From: Molanna angustata
Lineage: Eukaryota; Arthropoda; Insecta; Trichoptera; Molannidae
Reading direction: 5' to 3'
Length of the DNA: 64,000 bases
Assembly (NCBI GenBank): GCA_963576475.1
Contig: OY754990.1
Coordinates: forward strand, 11,587,061 to 11,651,060
A program made the position numbers and the translations under genes. The notes under the pieces are model-generated. The model made no database searches. It saw nothing but the letters and a program-made list of their open reading frames with translations, and was not told the DNA's origin. This document shows, one piece after another, positions 1 through 10,574 of the stretch (position 1 is its first letter; the number at the start of each line of letters is the position of its first letter).

Positions 1-500
1 ATGGAAGAGCAGGGCAGACGCCTTAATGCCTCGCTCGGCGGTGACTCATCAAATGTGGCGATGAGTAATTCTGCATCACTGGGCCATGGAAATCGAAGCA
101 CTGAAAGTACTGTCCGGTGGTGTACCTGAAATTCGCCAACATGAGTACTAAGGGGTGGAGGAGCCCCCCGTGATGATTGGTCGGCATGACCCACTCGGCG
201 GTACCCGAGCTGATGACGAGACAGGTGCAGCTGACGCTGCGCCTGGTGTGGAAATCGAAGAACTGAAAGTACTACGGGCGTGGCGGAGGCTCCCTGTGGC
301 AGTCTGTTGTTCGTGGAGCTGCTAGGAGGGTAACCCCTGCTATGATTCACGGGCCTTCACGAGTGTGGTTGGACTCTTAGTGGCAGTGGTATGAAATATG
401 CATGGTGGTAGTTCTTGTTTTGTCCGACGAGCAGCCGCTCCGAGGATGAACAGAACACTTTAGTTCTATAACGTTCCCTATGGAGTGGGGTAGGTGACTG
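1..500. repeat. GC-rich dispersed repeat, copy 1
   Basis: This GC-rich block contrasts with the AT-rich surroundings and shares several blocks with 28740-29260, in the same order. The shared blocks are an AGAGCAGG...CTCGCTCGGC start, a GTGACTC(A/G)TCAA(A/C)TGTGGCGA segment, and a TTGTCCGACGA...GAACAG segment followed by TTCTATA. A short internal duplication (GAAATCGAAG.ACTGAAAGTACT) occurs near 90 and 250. No coding frame is convincing. It may be the 5' untranslated part of a LINE or another element, but I cannot name the family. Confidence 0.55.
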
Positions 501-770
501 CGACTTTTCCTCTTTTCTCTCATTGAGACCGTTCTCAAGACAGCGGGATAACTGTCTCGAAGCAATTTCAACTCTTCTATACATTTCAAGATCGGTCTTG
601 AGATCAAGCTCAGTGACTTTTGTTTCTCTTGTACCATTTTGGTTGAGAACGTGTTCTCAAGACCAGTCTCAAGCTGGAGAAGAAATCTATAATTCGGGCC
701 TAGGTCTAAACGCATCAATAATTAAATAAATTTCAATAGAACAAATACCAAGTATTTTTTTTTATATTTA

Positions 771-1789
771 CTAGTTGCATGTAACACATGATATCCAACT
801 GTCGATAGCGATAGTATGTATAGTTGAAGAATAAGAATCAAACTATAAACCCATAAATCCAAATTATTGAAAATTTTAACACATGTTGGTATGTATGTCA
901 AGATAGGACAGTATGGAGGTCAGTCATGTTTTCCTACCCGGAATATGAAAACAGCATGATGGTTCTGTATGCATGTTTGGAGATTAAGTACCTATCAAAC
1001 TATTAAGTCTTCTTACATATTGTGTATAGGCGACTGCCCTACAAATTGTATGAAGCAATGTCGTCACTACATTCAATTTTTATAAAAAAAAAAGTTTGAG
1101 ATGTGCTAATACTATGATAATATTTTTTATAGAAAATTAAATTATCTAGTTGGGGTGTTTCGGATTTTTTCGATATTTTAAAAAAAAATGAAAATATAGG
1201 CAGTTTAACTCATAAATTTATCATAAAAAAAATATTTTTCTTAATAAAAAATGTTTGAGAAACCCTGGAATTTTTTAGAATAAACTAATTTGAGATTTTG
1301 TATTTTTCTATGCTTATACCAATTTTCAGCGTTTTAGCTTTTATGGTTTCTGAGATATATGGAAAAATAAAATAAAAATTCAAAAGTTGATAACCCCTGA
1401 CTGAAACAAAAATTCAAAATTCTGAGTATAAAAGTTTTGTAGGTCTATAACTGTTTATATATTCTGAAATTTTGGGCTTTGTAAATTGAGCGGATCAAAA
1501 GTTATAAGGGGGGGACGGACACACACACAGACACACACACACAGACACACACACACACACAGACACACACAGACACACAGGACACACGAAATGTTCTACT
1601 CCGAATTCTGAGTAAATCCGTGTATGGAACATATATGCTGCGAAGCCTCTAAGTTGGTGTTTTTTGACTTCAAAGTTGGAAAAGCCGTGAAAAAAGTAGA
1701 CCTCTGCATACAATTCTTGCGTATCCTGGCTTGAAACATTGTCGATATGTTAAGAGAACAAAGTTCTCCTGAACAAATCGACAGTTGGA
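771..1789 (-). mobile_element. Helitron-like non-autonomous element, copy H1
   Basis: Read on the minus strand, the element starts with TCCAACTGTCGAT (ending at 1789). It ends with the inverted copy ATCGACAGTTGGAT (793-806 on plus), a small hairpin CATGT-GTT-ACATG, and CTAG at 771-774 followed by T. A 5' TC, subterminal inverted repeats, a hairpin and a 3' CTRR are Helitron/Helentron hallmarks. The core carries a (CA)n microsatellite at about 1518-1590. No Rep/helicase ORF is present. Related copies are at 2900, 4573, 8214, 15365, 16372 and 59432. Confidence 0.72.
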
Positions 1790-1853
1790 TAATATATCTA
1801 CATACAACGGAGTTCTATCAAGAAAAGTCGATCGACAAATTAAACTTAGAAAC

Positions 1854-2719
1854 ATGAATGAATTACATACAATGTTGTCAGATCAAAAAGTAACATAGAA
1901 ACGTTATTGTTATATTGATATATTAATGTAATTATGAATAGTCAAGAATATCAGGGAAACAATATAAGGAAATATTATGAATGAATTACATACAATGTTG
2001 TCAGATCAAAAAGTAACATAGAAACGTTATTGTTATATTGATATATTAATGTAATTATGAATAGTCAAGAATATCAGGGAAACAATATAAGGAAATATTA
2101 TGAATGAATTACATACAATGTTGTCAGATCAAAAAGTAACATAGAAACGTTATTGTTATATTGATATATTAATGTAATTATGAATAGTCAAGAATATCAG
2201 GGAAACAATATAAGGAAATATTATGAATGAATTACATACAATGTTGTCAGATCAAAAAGTAACATAGAAACGTTATTGTTATATTGATATATTAATGTAA
2301 TTATGAATAGTCAAGAATATCAGGGAAACAATATAAGGAAATATTATGAATGAATTACATACAATGTTGTCAGATCAAAAAGTAACATAGAAACGTTATT
2401 GTTATATTGATATATTAATGTAATTATGAATAGTCAAGAATATCAGGGAAACAATATAAGGAAATATTATGAATGAATTACATACAATGTTGTCAGATCA
2501 AAAAGTAACATAGAAACGTTATTGTTATATTGATATATTAATGTAATTATGAATAGTCAAGAATATCAGGGAAACAATATAAGGAAATATTATGAATGAA
2601 TTACATACAATGTTGTCAGATCAAAAAGTAACATAGAAACGTTATTGTTATATTGATATATTAATGTAATTATGAATAGTCAAGAATATCAGGGAAACAA
2701 TATAAGGAAATATTATGAA
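1854..2719. repeat. 123-bp tandem array, about 7 copies
   Basis: The unit beginning ATGAATGAATTACATACA recurs at 1854, 1977, 2100 and onward with a 123-bp period up to about 2719. The seven copies look base-identical by eye, so the expansion or homogenisation is recent. The array starts 64 bp beyond the 5' end of Helitron copy H1. No coding potential. Confidence 0.93.
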
Positions 2720-2899
2720 TAAGACTGTAAATGTATGTAAGTATCTCTAATAGTCTTTACCTGTTTAGGGCTGAGTATAGGAAATGGATCTCCAATCTTC
2801 CAGAAGAAGTACAAATAGACAAACCATATCAACACACTCATAGGTTGAATTAAACTGCTGCTGACTGAAAATTAATACACATATTCATTTTATTGTTAA

Positions 2900-3220
2900 C
2901 TAGTTGCATGTAACACATGAGATCCAACTGTCGATAACGATAGTATGTATAGTTGAAGAATATGTACCAAACTATAAACCCATAAATACAAATTATTTAA
3001 ATTTTCTATACAACACATGAAAGTATGTATGTCAAGATAGGATAGTATGGAGGTCAGTCCTTTTTTCCTACCCAGAATATGAAAACAGCATGATGGTATG
3101 TATGTTTGAAGATTAAGTATCAAACTATTAAATCTTCTTAGATATTGTGTATAGGTGACTGCCATACAAATTGTATGAAGCAATGTCGTCACTAAATTCA
3201 ATTTTTATAAAAATTGTTAA
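2900..3220 (-). mobile_element. Helitron-like element, truncated copy H2
   Basis: This contains the 3' terminal portion of the H family on the minus strand: CTAG at 2900-2903, the CATGT/ACATG hairpin, the subterminal inverted repeat at 2922-2935, and about 300 bp of conserved interior. The microsatellite core and the 5' TC end are missing. The break is near the A-rich stretch at 3215-3235. Confidence 0.68.
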
Positions 3221-3387
3221 AAAAAATTAAGAATTAGCGTGAGCCTTCGAGATAAATTGAGAAACGAAGAAATAAGACGCCTTTTAATTTTTTTAATTTT
3301 ATTTACACTGACAGCGTTTACTATGTAGAATTCATCAACGAACAGATTAACACATATAGTTCTCCCTTACTTAATATATTCAAACTT

Positions 3388-3782
3388 TTAATGTATAATG
3401 TATAGTTAGATATAATCTCAGTGTATATTTTATCTTATATGTTTAATCTTATATGTTTAGTAAGTAGGTATCTAGATTGCCAAAAGTGGGTATATCTTAC
3501 AGATGAATATCCCCTACAGCTGCAACACGACCTAATTGTTTAGGACTAGATATAATATTTTAACTGTAACAACCACCCACCCCAAAGCAATTAATGTATA
3601 ATGTAAGATATTATTTCAACGTGTATTTTTTCTCATATTTAGTAAGTAGATACCTAGGCAATAAAAGTGGGTATATCCCAAAGATGACAATTCCCCACAG
3701 CTGCAATTAGGTACAAATGCTCAGGTAAGAATAAGAGATTAGGACTGGATATAATACTTAAACTGTAACAACCACCCAACTT
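3388..3782. repeat. Diverged tandem duplication of about 195 bp
   Basis: Two adjacent related segments begin at about 3388 and 3590, each starting TTAATGTATAATGTA. Each contains AGTAAGTAG, AAAAGTGGGTATATC, CC.ACAGCTGCAA and ends with CTGTAACAACCACCCA. They are clearly diverged. The block sits just upstream of the hammerhead-like motif at 3848 and may belong to the same element, for example a pseudo-LTR of a Penelope-like element. That assignment is speculative. Confidence 0.55.
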
Positions 3783-3847
3783 TTTTGCTTTGTATAAATT
3801 CCATCTAATGTAATAGTATATAAGAAAAAACCACACCATGTACTTCA

Positions 3848-3891
3848 CCAGTTGAAAAGGCCTTCACCAGGCGAAACGGTCGTTCTGGAGA
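3848..3891 (+). ncRNA. Hammerhead-ribozyme-like motif, diverged copy
   Basis: The order CCAG-TTGAAAA-stem-GAAAC-GGTC-GTT-CTGG matches the topology of a type I hammerhead with a minimal stem III: A-C closing a four-base GGTC loop against G-T, then the cleavage-site base. Stem II can pair GCCT with AGGC. Positions 3 and 8 of the classical CUGANGA core are U and A instead of C and G. The same motif recurs at 28137 and 48960. It lies directly upstream of an RTE-like fragment. Activity is not implied. Confidence 0.4.
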
Positions 3892-3909
3892 GTAAAAATA
3901 AATGTAGAA

Positions 3910-4185
3910 AGAAAAACGCCGAACAAGAGTCACAGATATTATGGATCGAATTGCAATATGGCTCCACAGGGGGATACTAGGTGGGCACCCAGAATCCTAC
4001 AGTGGAGGCCCTGGACCGAAAATAGAAATGTTGGAAGACCCCCCAAAAGGTGGTCCGATGACATAGTTCAGCAAGCTGGAAGGACCTGGATGGGAAGGAG
4101 GGAAAGAGAGAGACATATGAAAAAGAATGGAAGAGACCTGCATCCAGCAGTGGAGGGAGGAAGGCTAAAGAAGAAGAAGACTTTG
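3910..4185 (+). mobile_element. RTE-like LINE 3' fragment (family 2)
   Basis: The frame from 3958 encodes a C-terminal reverse-transcriptase tail: APRILQWRPW, then NVGRPPKRWSDDI, then a basic WMGRRERERHMKK segment. These match the minus-strand fragment at 4677-5228. The 3' end is an AAGAAGAAGA microsatellite tail, as is usual for RTE-clade elements. It is 5' truncated, with no catalytic core, so it is a dead remnant. Confidence 0.7.
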
Positions 4186-4189
4186 TTTT

Positions 4190-4327
4190 TACTTAGCACA
4201 GCGGTGTTTTACTTAGCACAGCAGTATTTTACTTAGCACAGCAGTGTTTTACTTAGCACAGCAGTGTTTTACTTAGCACAGCAGTGTTTTACTTAGCACA
4301 GCAGTGTTTTACTTAGCACAGCAGTGT
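4190..4327. repeat. 20-bp tandem repeat
   Basis: About seven copies of ACTTAGCACAGCAGTGTTTT with rare substitutions. It directly follows the AAGAAG tail of the adjacent RTE-like fragment. Confidence 0.92.
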
Positions 4328-4572
4328 AGTTAAATATCTGTGAATTGAACTCTTAAGGTTAGCGTCCATACAAGCACAGCTGACAGATGGGATTTTCGTC
4401 CACTAGCAACAATGATACGATCAGTGGACACACTTGTATGCACTAGGGCCTATACGGCCCCCCGTGCCTGTCATATTAGGCATGCGCGGAGATTTTATCG
4501 GTACAATTTTTGGCGCAGTTTTATTAAATTGATATGTTGGTAAATGAAAATCCACTTCAACATAAAAAATAA

Positions 4573-6128
4573 TCCAACTGTCGATTTGTTCATGAAAATT
4601 CAATTCTCTTAATGAATCGACATTATTAAGCCAAGATGCGTGTACGAAGGAAAATTTTGTATGATGTAGTGGACTTCTTCTTCTTCTTCAGCCCTCTGTC
4701 TTCCACTGCTGGATATAGGCCTCTTCCATATTCTTCCACTTCCTTCTATCGTTTGCTGCTTGCAGCCAATTTCTACCCCCCACAGCGGCTATGTCGTCAG
4801 ACCATCTTTTTTGAGGTCTTCCGACGCCTCTCTTACTTTCCCAAGGTCTCCATCTCAATATTTTAGGGGTCCATCTTGCGGGTTCCTGTCTAGCAATATG
4901 TCCCGCCCATTGCCATTTCAATGTAGCTACGCGATCCATGACGTCCGCTACTCTGGTCCTTTTCCTAATTTCCTCATTTCTTATTCTGTCTCTTAGGCTT
5001 ATACCAAGCATGGATCTTTCCATGGATCGCTGTGTGCATTTGAGTTTTTCTACATTTCTTTTTGTAAGGGCCATGGTCTCCAATGCATATGTAGTCACTG
5101 GCAGTATACATGATTCATATGTTTTTCTTTTCAGACAGATCGGAATCTCTTTATCTTCTAGAATGTGTCTAAGTTTGTTAAAAGCTGCCCAACTCATTCC
5201 TATTCTTCTTGGCAGTTCCGCTGTTTCAATGTAGTGGACTTATTGCACGTTAATTACACCAACTAGAGGCCTCGCAGCATATATGTTCCCATACATGGAT
5301 TTACTCAGAATTCGGAGTAGAACATTTTATGTGAGTTTTGTGTGTCTGTGTGTCTGTCCCCCCCTTATAACTTTTGATCCGCTCAATTTACAGAGTTCAA
5401 ATTTTCAGAATATATAAACAGTTATAGGCCTACAAAACTTTTATACTCAGAATTGTGAATTTTCGTTTCAGTCAGGGGTTATGAACTTTTGAATTTTCAC
5501 TTTATTTTTCCATATATCTCAGAAACCATAAAAGCTAGAACGCTGAAAATTGGTATAAACATAGACAAATACAAAATCTCAAATTTGTTTTTTTTTTTAA
5601 ATTCCAGGGTTTCTCAAACGTTTTTTATTAAGAAAAATATTTTTTTTTATGATAAATTTTTGAGTTTAACTGCCTATATTTCCATTTTTTTTTTAAATAT
5701 CGAAAAAAGCCGAAACACCCCAACTAGATAATTTAATTTTCTATAAAAAATATTAACATGTATTAGCACATCTCAATTTTTTTTAACAATTTTTATAAAA
5801 ATTGAATTTAGTGACGACATTGCTTCATACAATTTGTATGGCAATAGCTACACACAATAATCTAAGAAGACTTAATAGTTTGATACTTAAATCTCCAAAC
5901 ATACATACATACCATCATGCTGTTTTCATATTCTGGCTAGGATCAAAGGACTGACCTCCATACTATCCTATCTTGACATACATACCTAGGTACATGTGTT
6001 GTATAGAAAACCAAATATCTTAAAATATTAAATAATTTGTATTTATGGGTTTATAGTTTAGTACTTATTCTTCAACTGTACATACTATCACTATCGACAG
6101 TTGGATCTCATGTGTTACATGCAACTTG
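4573..6128 (+). mobile_element. Helitron-like element, copy H3 (with nested RTE)
   Basis: The 5' end is TCCAACTGTCGAT at 4573. The 3' part has ATCGACAGTTGGAT at 6093-6106, the hairpin, and CTTG at 6125-6128 (family consensus CTAG). The interior matches H1 in reverse orientation. It is interrupted at 4677-5228 by an RTE-like LINE flanked by a 13-bp target duplication. The element sits inside the TIR transposon at 4357-6555. Confidence 0.72.
4677..5228 (-). mobile_element. RTE-like LINE, 5'-truncated, with 13-bp TSD
   Basis: The minus-strand frame 4688-5197 (169 residues) encodes the C-terminal part of an RTE-type reverse transcriptase. Visible blocks are MSWAAFNKLRHIL, YESCILPVTTYALETMALT, RDRIRNEEIRKRT, WAGHIARQ and GVGRPQKRWSDDI. 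The YADD core lies upstream and is absent. The 3' end is a GAAGAAGAAG tail. Both sides carry ATGTAGTGGACTT (4664-4676 and 5229-5241), a 13-bp target-site duplication that defines the insertion. The intact remaining frame suggests a fairly young copy. Confidence 0.82.
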
Positions 6129-6973
6129 TAAGTAAATAATATTAAAAATCATACAATTACGTAAATAATATGTTAAGAAATATAATTTATTTGAAAAATG
6201 TGATCAAATGCGAATATACAATAAACTAGTATTATAGCTTTATGCAATAAATTTACAAATGACAAAGGTGTTGATAACATTTTCCTGCAATCAATTTACA
6301 TTCAATATATAAAGCAAGAGTCACTATTATTATTAGAGACTAACTGAACCTAACCAAAAATTAATAAATGAGATTTACGTACACATCACACTATTATTTC
6401 ACAGTCGTAAAATTTCCCCTTGATTCATCTGTCGCCAGACGCTAGTATTTGAATAGACAACATTGGCGCATGCGCAATGTGACAAGGCACGGGATGCCGT
6501 ATAGGCCCTCGTCTTGTATGCTAAATAATAAAATTCGCCTGATGAACGCTAGCCTTTAATATAATATTAGTAGGTAGGTACCATATTTAATATTGCATAT
6601 GCAGAAGTATCCAATGTAGAATGGTATAACCGCTATGACCATCAATAGCATCAAATATAGTCCCAAGTTCCAGTGGAAATAGCGAGAACTGAAAATATAC
6701 ATTTTATATTAATTATTTATTAAAAATAGATACAGTGCAATATACCAAATATTATTAATAATACACAATATCAAGACCAATGTAAAAAGGCAAGAGGCTC
6801 CTCTAGCATTTTGTCAGGGACATATTTACATTTTTTTTTATATATATTAAATTTGTAATACATAGGTAGAGTGCAAGCGCTCGTGTATGAAGTAGACATT
6901 TAAATAAAAAAGATACAAAATATTATATACTTATACATAATTATTATCTATATAAAAAAAAAGTTAATATAAT
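6129..6973. other. AT-rich region, nothing recognised
   Basis: Apart from the right arm of the TIR element (to 6555), this stretch is AT-rich. No exon, motif or repeat that I can identify occurs in it. Confidence 0.5.
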
Positions 6974-7297
6974 TTACATATCAGTCAAATTAAATAAGTT
7001 TTTTTTTATATTTCTTTTGAATTCATTATATTCAATTGCCAGTCTCAAATCTGTTTCAAGTTGGTTGAACCACACCACCCCATTGTACGTGTAGTAGTGC
7101 TGTGTTGTATATGTATGTGTTAACGGGGTACACAGTTGACCCACTATATTATGTCTAACACTCGCCATATGTACAAAGGCATGATGCGACCTTCCAATGT
7201 CCTTATGTATTTGAAATAGCACTTTTTTTATAAATACTTTTAAAAGACGGCACTTTAGAATCACGAAATAGTTGCAAAGTTGGGTATGTATTATCAA
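6974..7297 (-). mobile_element. CR1/L2-like LINE C-terminal remnant
   Basis: The minus-strand frame of 107 residues ends in a pattern typical of the C-terminus of CR1/L2-type reverse transcriptases: TPLTHTYTTQHYYTYNGVVWFNQLE followed by a LRLAIEYNEFKRNIKKNLF helix (family pattern: LWNSLP...FK..LK..L). The catalytic part is absent. The call rests on residue pattern only. Confidence 0.5.
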
Positions 7298-7338
7298 TCT
7301 TTGTGTAATTTATAAAAGCAAAATGGATTTTTAATACG

Positions 7339-7353
7339 CCCCCCCCCCCCCCC
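7339..7353. repeat. Poly-C tract (C15)
   Basis: An uninterrupted run of about 15 C in an otherwise AT-rich region. Its length is likely to be polymorphic or miscounted by sequencing. Confidence 0.85.
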
Positions 7354-7519
7354 TTATGCAACAATGCCATATTGCATTATCGAATGGGCGAAAGAGTAAT
7401 ACCTACACATTTTTAAGTAATTTTAAGTTAAGAATGTTTAAAAATGAATTAATGTCTTTTTTTTAAGAATGTTACATATTTAATGACCTTCTATTCTTGA
7501 CTATGCAGATATTTGCTAC

Positions 7520-7945
7520 TTGGATCTCAACCAAGATCTTATTAACAAATTAGATTGAATTCAAAATGTCTCGTGTTTAATGTATTAAACTATCTCATTG
7601 CCCCCTAATATCTGATAGAAATATTTCAACCAGTTGGCCTCTCATGGACACCCACTTCGGTCGAGAGAAGAAAGAATCTTCACCATCCCGCCTCACGTTA
7701 CTGAATATTATTCATCTTCCTTTACCATTAATGCTGAACGGTTATGGAACAATCTAACATTGGACATTAGAACTGCTCCATCACTTTCAAACTTCAAATC
7801 TCACCTTAAACGGTCACTCCTCCTAGGTCTCCATTTCCTAACCAACGCACATCCCATCCCACACACCATCACTTTTGATCGATCCTCATCCCCTCCTTTC
7901 CTTTGTTTGTTGTTTTTTGGTAACATTCAGTTTTATTTTGTATAA
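7520..7945 (+). mobile_element. Decayed CR1-like LINE C-terminal fragment
   Basis: The frame from 7634 reads SHGHPLRSREERIFTIPPHV, then ERLWNNLTLDIRTAPSLSNF and KSHLKRSLL, the conserved C-terminal segment of CR1/Jockey-like reverse transcriptases. Upstream, interrupted frames show a DLNQDLINKLD-like segment, consistent with decay. A related minus-strand piece lies at 31690-31915. Confidence 0.6.
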
Positions 7946-8213
7946 GTGCTTTTATATTATATAAACTGCTATGTCGTACATTATGCTGAAAATTTATTTA
8001 ACTTATTTTCTCAGATGGTTGACTGAAAGAAATTGCCTCTTGGTAATAAGTCCGACATTTGCACAATGCATTAGGCTCATTCCATATGAAATCCTCGGAC
8101 CACCTCAGAATTTGATGAAATTTGATACAAAGGTTGTCCTAATCGAGATTAAGAAAAATACCAATTTTTTTTTCAAATACCTCAAACGGTTTTGAAATTT
8201 CGAGAATCGCTTA

Positions 8214-8228
8214 TAAAGGGGATACACA

Positions 8229-8267
<39 letters not shown>

Positions 8268-8270
8268 ACA

Positions 8271-8310
<40 letters not shown>

Positions 8311-8515
8311 TACACGAAATGTTCTACTCCGAATTCTGAGTAAATCCGTATATGAAACATATATGCTGCGAAGACTCTAAATTGGTGTTTTTTGACTTCA
8401 AAGTTGGAAAAGCTGTGAAAAAAAGTAGACCCTGCATACAAATTCTCGCGTGTCCTGGCTTGAAACATTGTCGATATGTCAAGAGCACAAAGTTCTCTTG
8501 AACAAATCAACAGAT
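8214..8515 (-). mobile_element. Helitron-like element, 5' fragment H4
   Basis: This matches the part of H1 from the (CA)n core to the 5' end: GAAATGTTCTACTCCGAATT, ATATGCTGCGAAG, TTTTTTGACTTCAAAGTTGG, then a mutated end CAACAGATGGA (consensus CGACAGTTGGA). It contains two long (CA)n runs at 8229-8310. The 3' half with the CTAG end is missing. Confidence 0.6.
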
Positions 8516-9403
8516 GGAAAAATCTTACAAGTTATTGAGTACAATTACCCTTCGCAAAGGGGTAATTAATATGAAATAATGTATATTTGTAAGGTTTATT
8601 TAATTTTTTTTTCCCTATTTTTTTCTTTTAATTTCTGTTCTTTAATATTTGACATAACTTAAGTGATTATGTGAAAGAGAGGATCTGCTTTACAGTTTGG
8701 CGGGAAAATGAAATTTTATTATTTTTTATCAAAAACTAAATAATAAAAAAAACAATTATATCCACAAGATCCCTAATCAGCCGGATACTCAACAACTGCC
8801 CCGCTTGCTGGTAACCAAGGCCGCCTACACTTCTCAACAGACCTATTGCAATATCATCCATCTCTTTCATACTCTCACTACACCACAAACATAAAAACAA
8901 TTATGATTATGAGTGAAACCTTGAAGGACAACTTTTAGTTACCGTATGGTGATTATATTTCATATTATTTAATGTAAATGCATAATAAAGATAACAAAAT
9001 AAATAAATACAAAGTGACGCAATGACATAATTAACTAACATAACTATGAAAATGTTTATGACAAAATAAAGCTATTCCGACACAAGCACTGCTTAGTGGA
9101 ATAGTTCTTATCCACTGGATGTTAGTACTGATAGATTGAATTCTTTTTGTCAGTGCCAACATATACTAAATTATCTATTTTTCATATTTTTGTTGTACTA
9201 TGTTTCACTATTGTATTGTTGTAATTTTTTTTTTGTATGGTTATTGTGGATTTAAAAAAAAATACATCACAATGTAATAACATGTCCACACAAGTCTGTA
9301 GCGCCTATGATGGTGATGATGACTATTATTTGTAGTATTTAATTGTTATTAATATCATTAATAAGTCGGCCAGCGCCTTAATAATAAATTGATAAAAGCA
9401 AAC
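8516..9403. other. AT-rich region, nothing recognised
   Basis: This lies downstream of GPHR exon 2 on that gene's strand, so it is probably intron 2. I searched for the next GPHR exon (membrane segment after the SRYFHW-like block) and saw no convincing match. No repeats stand out. Confidence 0.45.
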
Positions 9404-9567
9404 CTGGAATGTAAATATCCGATGATTTCAAAAATGATCAGTTCAAACATTGTACAGCTGAGGGCGAAAGTGATTGAGAATATCAACTGCACTAAGGAAT
9501 GATGAACTTCATAGTCACGAAATAGTTGTTTCACAAAGAACACCCAACCGCCCATGAAGAATAACAT
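9404..9567 (-). CDS. GPHR: Golgi pH regulator (GPR89 family), exon 2
   Basis: The exon encodes MLFFMGGWVFFVKQLF, then RDYEVHHSLVQLIFSITFAL and SCTMFELIIFEIIGYLHS. These match the strongly conserved first two membrane segments of GPHR/GPR89, a multi-pass Golgi/ER anion channel that controls Golgi acidification. On the minus strand the exon follows an acceptor ...GATTGTAG and ends at CCAG|GTTTGC (9404). It is 164 nt, phase 0 in and phase 2 out. It joins in frame to exon 1 at 10974-11015. The acceptor lies at the edge of a 36-bp minisatellite whose units copy this splice site. Later exons are not found in the window. Confidence 0.85.
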
Positions 9568-10385
9568 CTACAATCAATTTATTTATCATTAGTCAACACT
9601 CATCTACAATCAATTAATCTATCATTAGTCAACACTCATCTACAATCAATTTATTTATCATTAGTGAACACTCATCTACAATCAATTAATCTATCATTAG
9701 TCAACACTCATCTACAATCATTTTATTTATCATTAGTTAACACTCATCTACAATCATTTTTTTTTAAAGAATGCATATGTCCTTGTAGTAACAAGTACAT
9801 ATACATCTTCATACATTTTTTAAATTAGGCATAAATGCTTGTGGTTAGATGAAAGAAATCGGTAAAAAAATTATTTATCATTAGTTAACACTCATCTTCT
9901 ACAGTCAATTTATTTATCGTTAGTTAACACTCATCTGCAATCTATTTATTTATCATTAGTTAACACTTATCTGCAATAAATTTATTTATCATTAGTTAAC
10001 ACTCATCTGTGCAATAAGTTTATGTATCATTAGTTAACGCTCATCTATAATCAATTTATTTATCATTAGTTAACACTCATCTATAATCAATTTATTTATC
10101 ATTAGTTAACACTCATCTGCAATCAATTTATTTATCATTAGTTAACTCTCATCTATAATCAATTTATTTATCATTAGTTAACACTCATCTGCAATCAATT
10201 TATTTATCATTAGTTAACTCTCATCTATAATCAATTTATTTATCATTAGTTAACACTCATCTGCAATCAATTTATTTATCATTAGTGAATACTCATCTGC
10301 AATCTATTTATTTATCATTAGTTAACACTCATCTGCAATCTATTCATCATTAGTTAACACTAATCTGCAATCAATTTATGTATCC
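9568..10385 (-). repeat. 36-bp minisatellite derived from a 3' splice site
   Basis: About 19 units of 36 bp (plus strand AATCAATTTATTTATCATTA then GTTAACACTCATCTGC), interrupted by a SINE tail at 9757-9872. On the minus strand each unit reads as a branch-point-like (A/G)CTAAT, an AT-rich spacer, and GATTG(T/C)AG or GATTATAG followed by ATG. The last unit supplies the acceptor of GPHR exon 2. If an internal AG were used, the added ATG AGT GTT AAC TAA would stop translation in phase. Confidence 0.82.
9757..9872 (-). mobile_element. SINE 3' fragment within the minisatellite
   Basis: The poly-T start at 9757, GTACATATACATCTTC, AGGCATAAATGCTTGTG and GAAATCGGT match the tail region of the tRNA-headed SINE at 32226-32403 in the same orientation. 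The tRNA-like head is missing. It interrupts the 36-bp array in GPHR intron 1, so it arrived after at least part of the array had formed. Confidence 0.65.
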
Positions 10386-10574
10386 CACATTACATTATTG
10401 TTTTAAATATATGTATAATAACTAGAGATATAATATTAACATTTTGTAGAGCAGAGTAGAAATGAGTAGAGCTGATAGGTACATCGTTCTGTTACATATT
10501 AAAAAAAATTCTCATATTTTTTATATGAAAACATATTCATCTCAGAAATCTTATTTTAACTGATTTTTTTCTGC

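Larger units (their letters stand above)
4357..6555. mobile_element. TIR DNA transposon interrupted by Helitron copy H3
   Basis: The ends are inverted relatives. Left has GGTTAGCGTCCAT, CATACAAG-like, AGGGCCTATACGGC, CCGTGCC and GCATGCGC in order. The right end, read backwards, has GGCTAGCGTTCAT, GCATACAAG, AGGGCCTATACGGC, CCGTGCC and GCATGCGC. TTAA-like flanks occur on both sides, but the exact duplication is unclear. Most of the interior is the nested Helitron-like H3. No transposase is visible, so I treat it as a non-autonomous element. Confidence 0.5.

Noticed and set aside
8190..8510. ORFs consisting of His-Thr or Cys-Val runs
   Set aside because: Translations of the (CA)n core of a Helitron-like element.
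9575..10385. CRISPR-like array of regular repeats
   Set aside because: Direct 36-bp repeats with no unique spacers in a eukaryotic intron. It is a minisatellite.
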